Of a stretch of DNA of 64,000 nucleotides, positions 1 to 7,952 are shown in pieces. The translations under genes and the position numbers were made by a program. This DNA comes from Shinella yambaruensis (lineage in GTDB: Bacteria; Pseudomonadota; Alphaproteobacteria; Rhizobiales; Rhizobiaceae), in assembly GCF_022899355.1 (NCBI RefSeq), contig NZ_JALJCK010000002.1:186001-250000 (forward strand), in the 5' to 3' direction. Numbering within the stretch: position 1 is the stretch's first letter; the number at the start of each line of letters is the position of its first letter. Below the pieces are notes generated by a model. It saw only the letters and a program-made list of their open reading frames with translations, was not told the DNA's origin and did not search any database.

Positions 1-34
1 ACAGGCCGAGGAGGACGCGGGGGAAGGAGGGCAT
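1..34 (-). CDS. ABC transporter permease, PotC-like, N-terminus only (partial)
   Basis: Only the first 11 codons are inside the window; they read MPSFPRVLLGL, followed by one further base. The ATG lies 4 bases past the stop of the upstream permease, the usual spacing of a second inner-membrane permease in a polyamine-type importer. The identity is inferred from position alone. The ATP-binding subunit of this importer is not seen in the window and probably lies further left. Confidence 0.5.
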   Translation of the reverse strand, partial: MPSFPRVLLGL

Positions 35-38
35 CGGC

Positions 39-905
39 TCACGCCTCCCTGCGGGTCGAGGAATGGTTCTGGCGCATCAGCGGGGCGGCGATGGCGAGAA
101 GCACGAAGGTGGTGACGAGGAGGACGACGCCCATCGCGCCGCCGCGCCCCCAGTTGAGCAGGCTCAGCACCTGGTTCTGCACCAGCGAGGAGAGCAGGAT
201 GCTGCGCGGGCCGCCGAGAAGGGCCGGCGTGATGTAGAAGCCGAGCGACAGGATGAAGACGATGATCGCGCCGGCATAGACGCCGGGCAGCGACAGCGGA
301 ACGTAGATCTGCAGGAAGGCTTTCCAGGGTTTCGCGCCGAGGCTGCGGGCGGCCTGGAGCAGGCGCGTGTCGATGCCCTTCATCACGGAATAGATCGGCA
401 GGATCATGAAGGGCAGCAGCACCTGCGTCATGCCGATGACGACGCCGGGAAGCGTGCGGATCAGCTTGACCGGGGGGAGGCCGAGGCCGCGGAGGAACGA
501 GTTGATAACGCCGGAATCCTGCAGCAGGATGACCCAGGCGAGCGTGCGCACCACGCCGCTCAGCCAGAAGGGCACGAGAACGCAAAGGATGAGCGCCAGC
601 CGCAGGTTCCTGCCGACGATGGTCATGGCATAGGCGTAGGGGTAGGCGCAGATGAGCGAGACGAGCGTCACCCAGGCGGCGACGACGAAGGTGCGTTGCA
701 GGACGGTGCGGTTTACCGCGGACTGGAAGAACCAGACGTAGTTGTCGAGGCCGGGGGCGGGATCGGTGAAGCTGCGCACCACGACGATCGCCAGCGGATA
801 GGCAAGCGCGAGGAGCAGCACCAGCACGGCGGGGGCGGCGAGCCAAACCGCACCGCGAGGTCGCCATCGCGTGAGGAGAGCGGGCCTGTCAGGCATGTCG
901 GTCAC
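39..905 (-). CDS. ABC transporter permease, PotB-like
   Basis: Inner-membrane permease of a spermidine/putrescine-type ABC importer. About six hydrophobic segments are visible, with the cytoplasmic EAA-type loop seen as QAARSLGAKPWKAFLQIYVP followed by LPG, the contact with the ATPase. The start chosen is a GTG at 905 because AGGAG lies 6 bases upstream of it; the ATG at 896 is too far from any ribosome binding site. It follows the binding-protein gene on the same strand across a 325-base gap holding a RIME-like palindrome. The family fit is clear; the substrate is unknown and could be a polyamine, a betaine or another small cation. Confidence 0.85.
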   Translation of the reverse strand: MTDMPDRPALLTRWRPRGAVWLAAPAVLVLLLALAYPLAIVVVRSFTDPAPGLDNYVWFFQSAVNRTVLQRTFVVAAWVTLVSLICAYPYAYAMTIVGRNLRLALILCVLVPFWLSGVVRTLAWVILLQDSGVINSFLRGLGLPPVKLIRTLPGVVIGMTQVLLPFMILPIYSVMKGIDTRLLQAARSLGAKPWKAFLQIYVPLSLPGVYAGAIIVFILSLGFYITPALLGGPRSILLSSLVQNQVLSLLNWGRGGAMGVVLLVTTFVLLAIAAPLMRQNHSSTRREA

Positions 906-980
906 GGTCGTCTCCTGTGGTTCGGTTGGGTTCTGGCATTTGCGCAGGGCGTCGCATTTGGAATTCGCCGTTGCCACGTT

Positions 981-1116
981 CCCTTCTCCCCCGCGGGGAG
1001 AAGGTGCCGGCAGGCGGATGAGGGGGAGGTCGAAGGCGCAAAAGATCGAAATGATCCATCCGCACAACCCCCTCATCCGACCCTTCGGGCCACCTTCTCC
1101 CCGCGGGGGAGAAGGG
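981..1116. repeat. RIME-like palindromic intergenic element
   Basis: Two long inverted arms: the 26 bases at 981-1006 (CCCTTCTCC...AAGGTG) are the exact reverse complement of 1091-1116, and CGGATGAGGGGG at 1014-1025 pairs with CCCCCTCATCCG at 1068-1079. This matches the look of Rhizobium-specific intergenic mosaic elements. It fills most of the 906-1230 gap between a binding-protein gene and its permease; no gene is seen in that gap. Confidence 0.85.
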
Positions 1117-1230
1117 AGAAACGGCGACGTCGAATTTCATATGCGGTTGCCCTAGCCTCCGGCGGGAGACCAGAGGGGAAAGGGACAGGAAGGCGACGTC
1201 TTGCCTTCCTTCCCCCTTTCGGAAGACGCC

Positions 1231-2304
1231 TCAATTGCCGGAAAGCAGCGCGTTCCACTTCTCGGCGGCGAGGTCGAAATTCTTCACCCAGAACGGGATG
1301 TTCTGCTGGTAGCCCTGCGCAATGCGCTCGGGCGTCGAGGTGAGGAACGACGCGGTGATCTCGTCGACCTGCGGTTTGGCGTCCATGTGGATCGGCGTGT
1401 AGGAGGTCTTTTCGGTCAGGATCTCCTGCGAACGCTGGCCGAGATAGGCGTTGAGCAGCGCATAGGCCGCATCCGTGTCCTTGACGCCGACCGGGATGGT
1501 CATCTGGTCCATGACGACCAGCCAGTCCTGCCAGACGGGGGTATAGGCCGCGCCGTTCTTCGCGGCGGTCATCGCGCGGCCGGTCCACATCATGATCATG
1601 TCGGCCTCGCCGGATTCGGCGAGCTGCTGGGATTCGGCGCCGGTCTTCCAGTAGATCGTGTCGGGGCCGAGGTCGCGCAGCTTCTGGATGCCCTTCTCGA
1701 TGTCGTCCGGCGTCATCGCCTTCGGGTCGCCGCCCGTCGCCCTGAAGGCCTGCTCGATCAGGCCGCCGGTCGGATCGCCGCTGCCGTCGATGGCGCGCGA
1801 GCCCGGGAATTTCTCCGTATCGAAGAAGTCCACCCAGTTCTGCGGCGGATTGTCCTTGTAGGTCTCGGTCTTGTACATGAAGATGACGCCATAGTTCATC
1901 GCCGGAACCGAGCACTCGCCGACCTGTCCGGGCGGGATCTTCGAGACGTCGAGCTTGGAGAAGTCGAGCTTCTGGAACAGCGTGCCGCAATGGACGTAGG
2001 GCGGCAGGTCGGCGGTGTCGACCACGTCCCAGGTGACGTTGCCGGCATCGACCTGCGCCTTCAGCTTGGCGATCTCCGTCGGGCCGTCATTGAGCAGCGT
2101 CACGCCGGATTTCTCCACGAATTCCTGGAGGGCGGCCACCTGGCCGTCCTGGTAGATGCCGCCATAGGAGACGAAGGTCAGCGTCTTGCCCTTGAGCGAG
2201 CCTTCCTCCACCGCGCCGGCGACCGGCTTTTCCTGTGCGAATACCGGCAAGGCCAGGGCGCACGTCATCGTCAGGGCGAAAGCCCCCGCAAATTTTCTCA
2301 TCAT
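1231..2304 (-). CDS. ABC transporter substrate-binding protein, PotD-like
   Basis: Periplasmic binding protein of the polyamine-type importer, 357 residues. It has a signal peptide (MMRKFAGAFALTMTCALALP, cleavage near VFAQ) and then the extracellular solute-binding family 1 pattern with LTFVSYGGIYQDGQ. GGGAG lies 5 bases before the first of two tandem ATGs. It is the first structural gene after the XRE-cupin regulator (42-base gap) and upstream of the permease. PotD-type proteins in rhizobia also bind compounds other than polyamines, so the ligand is open. Confidence 0.9.
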   Translation of the reverse strand: MMRKFAGAFALTMTCALALPVFAQEKPVAGAVEEGSLKGKTLTFVSYGGIYQDGQVAALQEFVEKSGVTLLNDGPTEIAKLKAQVDAGNVTWDVVDTADLPPYVHCGTLFQKLDFSKLDVSKIPPGQVGECSVPAMNYGVIFMYKTETYKDNPPQNWVDFFDTEKFPGSRAIDGSGDPTGGLIEQAFRATGGDPKAMTPDDIEKGIQKLRDLGPDTIYWKTGAESQQLAESGEADMIMMWTGRAMTAAKNGAAYTPVWQDWLVVMDQMTIPVGVKDTDAAYALLNAYLGQRSQEILTEKTSYTPIHMDAKPQVDEITASFLTSTPERIAQGYQQNIPFWVKNFDLAAEKWNALLSGN

Positions 2305-2346
2305 CGATACTCCCAGTAGCGCTCGCGTGCGTTGTTCCTGCCGCGG

Positions 2347-2964
2347 TTACGAGCCCGCCCGTGGCAGGTATTTGTCGAGGTCGTCGGCGACGCTGGTCGG
2401 CGGCGCGATCATCCACAGGACTTCGGCCGGTTCCGCGCCGATATTCACGGTCTTGTGCGGAACCGAGGTCGGATATTCGATGCTGTCGCCGGCCGACAGC
2501 ACATGGCGCTCCTCGCCGAGCGTGAGTTCCACCTCACCGCGCAGGACGAAGAAGAGTTCATGCGAATCCCCGTGGCTGTAGGGTTTTTCCCCCGTCGAGC
2601 CGCCCGGATCGAATTCGCCGATATAGACTTCCATGTCGCGGATCGGCCGCCGCGACAACAGCATCTTTCGATAGCCCTCGGCCGGCGGCAGCGCCGGGCG
2701 TTCATGCTTGCGCAGCACGCGGCCGACGGGCGGGGCCGCTTCCTCGAAGAGGTCCGTCAGGCTGATGCCGAGCGCGCCGGCAATGCGCATCAGCGTGCTG
2801 ATATTGACCCCGCTGAGCCCGCGTTCCAGCTGGCTCAGAAAGCTCGCGGTCGTGCCGGTGGCCTCGCCCAGCGTGCGCAAAGACATGCGGCGGGCGGTGC
2901 GGAAGGCCTTCACCTTCTCGCCGACGGCAGCCTGATTCTTCGTCGCAACCGCGATGTCGTCCAT
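2347..2964 (-). CDS. XRE family regulator with C-terminal cupin domain
   Basis: Cytoplasmic DNA-binding regulator of 205 residues. The N-terminal helix-turn-helix covers roughly residues 15-70 (RTLGEATGTTASFLSQLERG) and the C-terminal cupin roughly 125-195 (ELFFVLRGEVELTLGEERHV), probably the ligand sensor. The ATG at 2964 has AGGAG 7 bases upstream and is preferred to the in-frame GTG at 2979. It is the first gene of the transcript that goes on to the PotBCD-type importer, and a strong inverted repeat (2976-2998) straddles its upstream edge, which suggests autoregulation. The layout resembles PuuR-type regulators of amine catabolism; the ligand is not known. Confidence 0.88.
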   Translation of the reverse strand: MDDIAVATKNQAAVGEKVKAFRTARRMSLRTLGEATGTTASFLSQLERGLSGVNISTLMRIAGALGISLTDLFEEAAPPVGRVLRKHERPALPPAEGYRKMLLSRRPIRDMEVYIGEFDPGGSTGEKPYSHGDSHELFFVLRGEVELTLGEERHVLSAGDSIEYPTSVPHKTVNIGAEPAEVLWMIAPPTSVADDLDKYLPRAGS

Positions 2965-2975
2965 GGCCTCGCTCC

Positions 2976-2998
2976 TCACTTAACAAGGTATTAAGTGA
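2976..2998. promoter_or_regulatory. Inverted-repeat operator candidate before the XRE-cupin gene
   Basis: TCACTTAA (2976-2983) and TTAAGTGA (2991-2998) are perfect 8-base arms with a 7-base spacer, starting 12 bases upstream of the regulator ATG. The position suits binding by the XRE-cupin protein itself over its own promoter or leader. That it is an operator is inference. Confidence 0.55.
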
Positions 2999-3124
2999 AC
3001 GACATTTTGGCAACCGCTAAAATCGACGGTCGACGATTTTTCTGTAGGCGCGCCGGATCCGTCTCCGTCAGGCACTTGCCTGACGGAAGGCCGAGGGATA
3101 GCGAAATATCGTGAAAACGGCGCC

Positions 3125-5086
3125 TTACAGGGCGGTGCCCACCTTCAGCCCGTCATAGACCGCTTCTTCCGCGGTGCGTGGCGCCAGACAGTCGCCGATG
3201 AGATGAACCTCCGGCACCAGCCCGGCAAGCATCGCCCGCAGTTCGTCCGCCGGCGTATGCCCGAGACAGAGCACGAGCGTATCGATACCTTCGAAGACGA
3301 TCGGCTGCTCGCTGACGGTGTGCTGCAGGTAGACGGTGCCGCTGTCGCAGCCGTAGAGCCGGGCATAGGGCGTGATGCCGACACCCTTCCTGTGCAGTTC
3401 GGCGGCGATGTTGTCGCGCACGTAGAGCGGCAGCATCTCGCCGGGATGGGTGCCGTTGACGGTGAGCTCGACGCTGCAGCCGTTGTCGACGAGCAGCTCG
3501 GCGATGCCGGGGCCGATCCAGTCGCAGCGCCAGTCGGCGACGACGACGCGGCCGCCGGTCTTGACCTCCCGGCGCAGCACCTGCCAGGCATCGACCACCT
3601 GGACGCTGTCGTCGGCGGGGATTTCGGGCATGTAGGGCGTGGCACCGGTCGCGAGCACGACGGCATCGGGCTTTTCGCGCTCGACCAAGGCCGCATCGAC
3701 GCGAACGCCCTTGACCACGCGCACCTGCGCCAGTTCCAGCTCACGCGAAAGATTGGTGATGATGCCGCCGAATTCGGCGCGGCGCGGCAATTGCTGGGCG
3801 AGCAGCGCCTGGCCGCCGAGCTGGTTCGCGGCTTCATAGAGCGTGACCTGATGGCCGCGGGCGGCGGCGATCGCGGCCGCCTTCATGCCGCCCGGCCCGC
3901 CGCCGATCACCATGATCTTTTTCGGCGCGGCCGCCGGCACCAGCGTGCCGAAGGCCAGCTCGCGGCCGGTCTCCGGGTGCTGGATGCAGGAGATCGGCAC
4001 GCCGCGGTGAAAATGGCCGATGCAGGCCTGGTTGCAGGCGATGCAGGCGCGGATATCGTCGGTGCGGCCTTCCTCGGCCTTTGCCGGCATCTCGGGATCG
4101 CAGATCAGCGCGCGCGTCATGCCGCAGACATCAGCCGCGCCCGCGGCGATGACCGCCTCGGCCTCGTGCGGCTGGTTGATGCGGCCGGCGACGAAGACCG
4201 GAACCTTCAGCGCTTGGCGGAAGCGGGCGGCGTCGCTGGAAAGGTAGGCGTTGCGATAGGCCATGGGCGGCACGATATGCACCGCGCCGCCGAGCGAGGC
4301 GGAGGTGCCGGCCGTGACGTTGACATAGTCGACCAGCGGTTCGAGCAGGCGGCAGCCCTCCAGCGCCTCATCGGGCGTCAGGCCGTTCTCGTCGCGGTCC
4401 CCGGCGCTGATGCGCAGGCCGACGACGAAATCCTCCGATGTCGCCGCACGGATCGCCTTCAGCGCTTCCGCGGCAAAACGCAGCCGGTTCTCCAGCGATC
4501 CACCATAGCCGTCCGTCCGCCGGTTGACGCGCGGGTTCAGGAATTGGGCCGGAAGGTAGCCGTGGCTCGCCACCAGCTCCACGCCGTCGACACCGGCTTC
4601 ATGCATGCGCCGGGCCGCCGCGCCGTAGCCGGCGACGATCTCGTCGATCATCGCCTGGTCGAGCGCGCGCGGCATGACGCGAAACCGCTCGTTGGGCGTG
4701 ACGGAGGGCGCATAGGCGACCGTCAGCAGCCCGTCGCCGCCCTCCATGATCTCCCGGCCCGGATGGAAGAGCTGCGAGAAGAGCGCACAGCCATGGGCAT
4801 GGCAGGTCTCCGCCAGCCTGCGGTAGCCGTCGATGCAGCCGTCGTCCGTCGCCATCAGCATGTGCGAGGTGTAGCGGGCCGTCTCGTGCACGCCGGCCAC
4901 CTGGCTGACGATGAGGCCGACGCCGCCCTTCGCCCGCGCCGCGTGATAGGCGACAAGGGCCTCGTTGACGCGCCCGTCCGTCGGCAGCGTCGTGTCGTGG
5001 CCGGTCGACATGATGCGGTTCTTCAGCCGCACGCCGCGGATCGTGAGGGGCTGGAACAGGTGCGGGAAGGCGGCGGGCGCGCTCAT
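3125..5086 (-). CDS. NADH:flavin oxidoreductase, dienoyl-CoA reductase/TMADH family, iron-sulfur flavoprotein
   Basis: A 653-residue multidomain flavoenzyme. Residues 1-340 form the old-yellow-enzyme FMN barrel (MSTGHDTT near 26, HGYLPAQFLNPRVNRRTDGY near 175-194). Four cysteines at 348, 351, 355 and 367 (C-x2-C-x3-C-x11-C) fit the 4Fe-4S cluster, followed by a dinucleotide-binding domain with GGGPGG at 395-400. The ATG at 5086 has GGGAG 6 bases upstream; an upstream ATG at 5152 is less likely. The family holds 2,4-dienoyl-CoA reductase, trimethylamine dehydrogenase and N-methylproline demethylase. With an amine-type importer next door, an N-demethylase or amine dehydrogenase role is attractive but unproven. 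Confidence 0.85.
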   Translation of the reverse strand: MSAPAAFPHLFQPLTIRGVRLKNRIMSTGHDTTLPTDGRVNEALVAYHAARAKGGVGLIVSQVAGVHETARYTSHMLMATDDGCIDGYRRLAETCHAHGCALFSQLFHPGREIMEGGDGLLTVAYAPSVTPNERFRVMPRALDQAMIDEIVAGYGAAARRMHEAGVDGVELVASHGYLPAQFLNPRVNRRTDGYGGSLENRLRFAAEALKAIRAATSEDFVVGLRISAGDRDENGLTPDEALEGCRLLEPLVDYVNVTAGTSASLGGAVHIVPPMAYRNAYLSSDAARFRQALKVPVFVAGRINQPHEAEAVIAAGAADVCGMTRALICDPEMPAKAEEGRTDDIRACIACNQACIGHFHRGVPISCIQHPETGRELAFGTLVPAAAPKKIMVIGGGPGGMKAAAIAAARGHQVTLYEAANQLGGQALLAQQLPRRAEFGGIITNLSRELELAQVRVVKGVRVDAALVEREKPDAVVLATGATPYMPEIPADDSVQVVDAWQVLRREVKTGGRVVVADWRCDWIGPGIAELLVDNGCSVELTVNGTHPGEMLPLYVRDNIAAELHRKGVGITPYARLYGCDSGTVYLQHTVSEQPIVFEGIDTLVLCLGHTPADELRAMLAGLVPEVHLIGDCLAPRTAEEAVYDGLKVGTAL

Positions 5087-5177
5087 GCGGCGCTCCCGGT
5101 GTTGCGACAGCGGCGCATGGTATGCACGATCCCGATCATTCAGTCCTCCCATCCCGAGCGAGCGAAACGAGGTGCTT

Positions 5178-5230
5178 ATATTTTATTTAAAGTAAAAAAT
5201 CGACGCATTTTTTTACTGAAGGCAAAATAT
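5178..5230. promoter_or_regulatory. Divergent promoter region with two inverted AT-rich boxes
   Basis: The 22 bases at 5209-5230 begin TTTTTTACT and end AAAATAT. The 22 bases at 5178-5199, read on the minus strand, begin and end in the same way (TTTTTTACT...AAAATAT); the boxes differ mainly at central positions. They are inverted about a 9-base centre in the AT-rich gap between the flavoenzyme gene and the divergent XRE-cupin gene. This is a good candidate for a paired operator of that regulator. Confidence 0.5.
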
Positions 5231-5301
5231 GTTGCCATGAAGCGCATTCTGGACAACCTTGTGAGCCGATGCGCCGGCGCGGTGCGGGAAGGAAGGCGGC
5301 G

Positions 5302-5907
5302 ATGGTGGACGAGAACGTTTCGGGGGCGCATGGCGGCGGGGCGGCGGCCGGCGAGGATCCGGTGCTCGGCGAGCGCATCCGCGGCCTGCGCAAGCGGCGC
5401 GGGATGACGCTCGCCCAGCTGGCCGAAAGCTGCGACCTCTCGACCGGCTATATCAGCCAGATCGAACGCAACCTTGCCTATCCGTCCATTCCCGCGCTGG
5501 TCGGCATCGCCCGCAGCCTCGGGGTCACCGTGCAATGGTTCTTCGGCGGCGCGGCGCCGGTGCCGCAGGCCGAGCAGGGCTATGTCATCCGCCACGGCAA
5601 TCGCCTGCGTATCCAGTATGACGGCGGCATCGTCGACGAGCTGCTGACGCCGAAGATGAGCCTTCAGGTCGAGATGATCCACACGCGCCTGCCGCCGGGC
5701 AGCGAGAGCGCGGAGAGCTATAGCCATGCCGGCGATGCCGTGGGGTTCATCATGGCCGGCGAGCTGGAAATATGGGTGGGCGCGCGGCACTTCCACCTGC
5801 GCGAGGGCGACAGCTTCTCCTACTCCGCCGGCGAGCCGCATCGCTATCGCAATCCGGGAAGCCGCGATGCCGTCGTGCTCTGGGCGATCAGCCCGCCCAG
5901 CTTCTGA
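5302..5907 (+). CDS. XRE family regulator with C-terminal cupin domain
   Basis: Regulator of 201 residues. The helix-turn-helix follows LGERIRGLRKRRGMTLAQLA with the recognition stretch DLSTGYISQIERN, and a cupin fold occupies the C-terminal third (GFIMAGELEIWVGARHFHL). The ATG at 5302 is preferred over the one at 5269 because a GGAAGGAAGG stretch precedes it and the domain begins shortly after. It is divergent from the flavoenzyme gene, with paired boxes between them, and ends 2 bases from the convergent LysR gene. It most likely controls the flavoenzyme gene. It is a paralogue in architecture of the regulator at 2347-2964. Confidence 0.88.
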   Translation: MVDENVSGAHGGGAAAGEDPVLGERIRGLRKRRGMTLAQLAESCDLSTGYISQIERNLAYPSIPALVGIARSLGVTVQWFFGGAAPVPQAEQGYVIRHGNRLRIQYDGGIVDELLTPKMSLQVEMIHTRLPPGSESAESYSHAGDAVGFIMAGELEIWVGARHFHLREGDSFSYSAGEPHRYRNPGSRDAVVLWAISPPSF

Positions 5908-5909
5908 CG

Positions 5910-6815
5910 TCAGCGAACGGTTTCGATTTCCCGGAGCAGCCAGTCGCGGAAGCGGGCGAGGGCGGGGTTTGCCTCCATGCTCTCCTTCGGGCAGATGAAC
6001 TTGTAGGATTCCTCCGGCTGGAAGGTTTCTTCCGAAAGCACGCACAGGGTGCCACGCGCAATGTCCGCCTCGACGAAGGCGCGGTGCGAGAAGCCGATGC
6101 CATGGCCGGAGCGCGCGGCGGCAAGCAGCGTGTGCTGGTCGTCGAAGAACAGGTTGGCGTTCGTCTGCGTTTCCTGCAGGTTGTTGTGGGCCAGCCAGTT
6201 CTTCCAGTCATCGGCATTGCGATAGTGCAGGCGCGCGACGCTGCGGCTGAAGAGCAGGTCGCTGGCCTGTTTCACGCTGGCGAGCAGCGCCGGGCTGCAT
6301 ACCGGGACGAGGCGCTCGCGCAGCACCTCGACGGCGTAGTCTCCCGCCGGCGGATGGATGCAGTACTTGATCTGCGCGTCCTCGCGCTCGACCGCGCCGC
6401 TGCGCGCCTCCAGATTGCTGAGATGGAGCTGGATGCCGGGGTTCTGCTCCAGGAAGCCGGCCATGCGGGGCACCAGCACCTCCATGGCGAAGAAGGGGCC
6501 GGTGCGGATGCGCAGGACCTTCGCCTCGGTCTCCTGGCCGATGAGCGAGAGCACATTGGCGACATCATCGAAGGCGCGGGCGCAGGCGTCGAGCAGCAGA
6601 CTGCCTTCCGCAGTGAGGCTGACGCCCCGCGAATTGCGCTCCAAGAGGCGCCGGCCGAGCCGTTCCTCGAGCTGCTTGACCTGATGGCTGACGGCGCCCT
6701 GGCTGACGGCGAGCTCGCTCGCCGCCGCCGTGAAGCTCCGGTGATGGCCCACGGCCTCGAAGGCACGCAGCGCGCGCAGATTGGCCAAGTGTCGCCGATG
6801 GTGCCGGTCTGTCAT
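5910..6815 (-). CDS. LysR family regulator, GcvA-like
   Basis: A 301-residue regulator with an N-terminal winged helix (LRALRAFEAVGHHRSFTAAA, then SQGAVSHQVKQLEERLGRRL) and a C-terminal effector-binding domain. The helix-turn-helix with paired A-S-x-L and H-Q-V-K-Q-L-E resembles the GcvA subgroup. The ATG at 6815 is the in-frame start closest to the domain; no strong ribosome binding site is visible. It is divergent from the binding-protein gene at 7031, so it probably controls that gene and the downstream metallopeptidase. Confidence 0.85.
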   Translation of the reverse strand: MTDRHHRRHLANLRALRAFEAVGHHRSFTAAASELAVSQGAVSHQVKQLEERLGRRLLERNSRGVSLTAEGSLLLDACARAFDDVANVLSLIGQETEAKVLRIRTGPFFAMEVLVPRMAGFLEQNPGIQLHLSNLEARSGAVEREDAQIKYCIHPPAGDYAVEVLRERLVPVCSPALLASVKQASDLLFSRSVARLHYRNADDWKNWLAHNNLQETQTNANLFFDDQHTLLAAARSGHGIGFSHRAFVEADIARGTLCVLSEETFQPEESYKFICPKESMEANPALARFRDWLLREIETVR

Positions 6816-7030
6816 CGAACCATGAGGAAAACTAATGATTTGGAATATATCTTTTGCATTGTTGCGCCGCCGGCTCAACGGTAATCCTACACGGGCAGAA
6901 CGAAACCGACCGGATGCATCGTTCGCCAAGACCCACGAAATTCAGGTTGTTTCTTTTGCCTTGGCGTTTTGCGCCGGAGGGCGGGGCTGTGGGCGAAGCA
7001 AGCCGGCGACACAAACACGATGAGGGAACG

Positions 7031-7828
7031 ATGATGAGAAAAATGGCGCTCCATGCGTGCACGGCGGTCGCGATCATCCTGTCGGGAGTGGCGTCGGCCG
7101 CGGCCGAGACGATCCGCATGGGCGCGGAGGGGGCCTATCCGCCCTTCAACTACGTCGCCGAGGATGGCCAACTCAAGGGCTTCGACATCGATATCGGCAA
7201 TGCGATCTGCGCCGAGCTGAAGGCCGAATGCGAATGGAGCACCAACGAGTGGGACGGCATCATACCGGCGCTCCAGGCCGGCAAGTTCGATATCATCGCC
7301 TCCTCCATGGCGATCACCAAGGCGCGCATGGAGCAGGTGAGCTTTTCCGATCCCTACTATTTCAACGCCATGCGTTTCGTCGCTCTGAAGGAGCTGAACC
7401 TCCAGGAGGTCAAGCCCGATGCCGTCAAGGACCTGGTGATCGGCACGCAATCCGGCTCGATCGCCACCGACATGCTGAAGGACTTCTTCCCGGACAACGA
7501 GGTCAAACTCTATCCGACGCTCGGCGAAGCCTTCCTCGACATGAAGACCAGCCGCCTCGATCTCCTGGTCGAATCGAAGATCGCCATCGCCGACTGGCTG
7601 GCCGATGGCGAGGATTGCTGTGTCTTCGTCGGGGAGGAGTTCCTGCAGGACGGTACGCTCGGCGCGGGCCTCGCTTTCCGCAAGGACGACGATGCCCTGC
7701 GCGAGCGGGTGAATGCCGCCCTTGCCGAACTGGTGCGCAACGGCACCTATGAGACGATCCGCAAGACGTATTTCGACTTTGACATCCGCGAGAAGCCGAA
7801 GAATGCGAGCGCGCTCTTCGGCGGATAA
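7031..7828 (+). CDS. Polar amino-acid ABC transporter substrate-binding protein (HisJ/LAO type), orphan
   Basis: A 265-residue periplasmic protein with a signal peptide (MMRKMALHACTAVAIILSGV, cleavage near ASAAAE) and the type II binding fold: TIRMGAEGAYPPFNY, FDIDIGNAICAEL, WDGIIPALQAGKFDIIAS and FSDPYYF. GAGGG precedes the tandem ATGs at 7031 and 7034. No permease or ATPase gene is nearby; the only downstream partner is the M81 metallopeptidase gene. It must borrow an importer encoded elsewhere or act as a sensor. A basic or polar amino acid, or an opine-like ligand, is likely from the family. Confidence 0.88.
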   Translation: MMRKMALHACTAVAIILSGVASAAAETIRMGAEGAYPPFNYVAEDGQLKGFDIDIGNAICAELKAECEWSTNEWDGIIPALQAGKFDIIASSMAITKARMEQVSFSDPYYFNAMRFVALKELNLQEVKPDAVKDLVIGTQSGSIATDMLKDFFPDNEVKLYPTLGEAFLDMKTSRLDLLVESKIAIADWLADGEDCCVFVGEEFLQDGTLGAGLAFRKDDDALRERVNAALAELVRNGTYETIRKTYFDFDIREKPKNASALFGG

Positions 7829-7842
7829 CCGGCTCTGACGGG

Positions 7843-7866
7843 ACGAGGTCCGCCAGCGGGCCTCGT
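7843..7866 (+). terminator. Hairpin directly after the orphan binding-protein gene
   Basis: ACGAGG and CCGC on the left pair with GCGG and CCTCGT on the right, with one T-G wobble and a 2-base loop. It lies 15 bases after the stop codon and has no T-run, so an mRNA-stabilising or attenuating role fits as well as termination. Confidence 0.45.
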
Positions 7867-7923
7867 CTGCCGTCGCTGCCTGCCCGGATCGGGGCATGAT
7901 CCGCTCTCTTATCTCTTTCATTG

Positions 7924-7942
7924 CCCGCCCGGCGAGGGCGGG
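7924..7942 (+). promoter_or_regulatory. Hairpin overlapping the leader of the M81 peptidase gene
   Basis: CCCGCCC (7924-7930) and GGGCGGG (7936-7942) are perfect arms with a 5-base loop. The right arm abuts the GGAAGGAT ribosome binding site of the ATG at 7953, so the structure could limit translation of the peptidase relative to the binding protein upstream. Confidence 0.4.
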
Positions 7943-7952
7943 AAGGATATTC

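Noticed and set aside
3203-5407. Long plus-strand open frame opposite the iron-sulfur flavoenzyme
   Set aside because: Shadow of the minus-strand gene, which has complete domains and a ribosome binding site.
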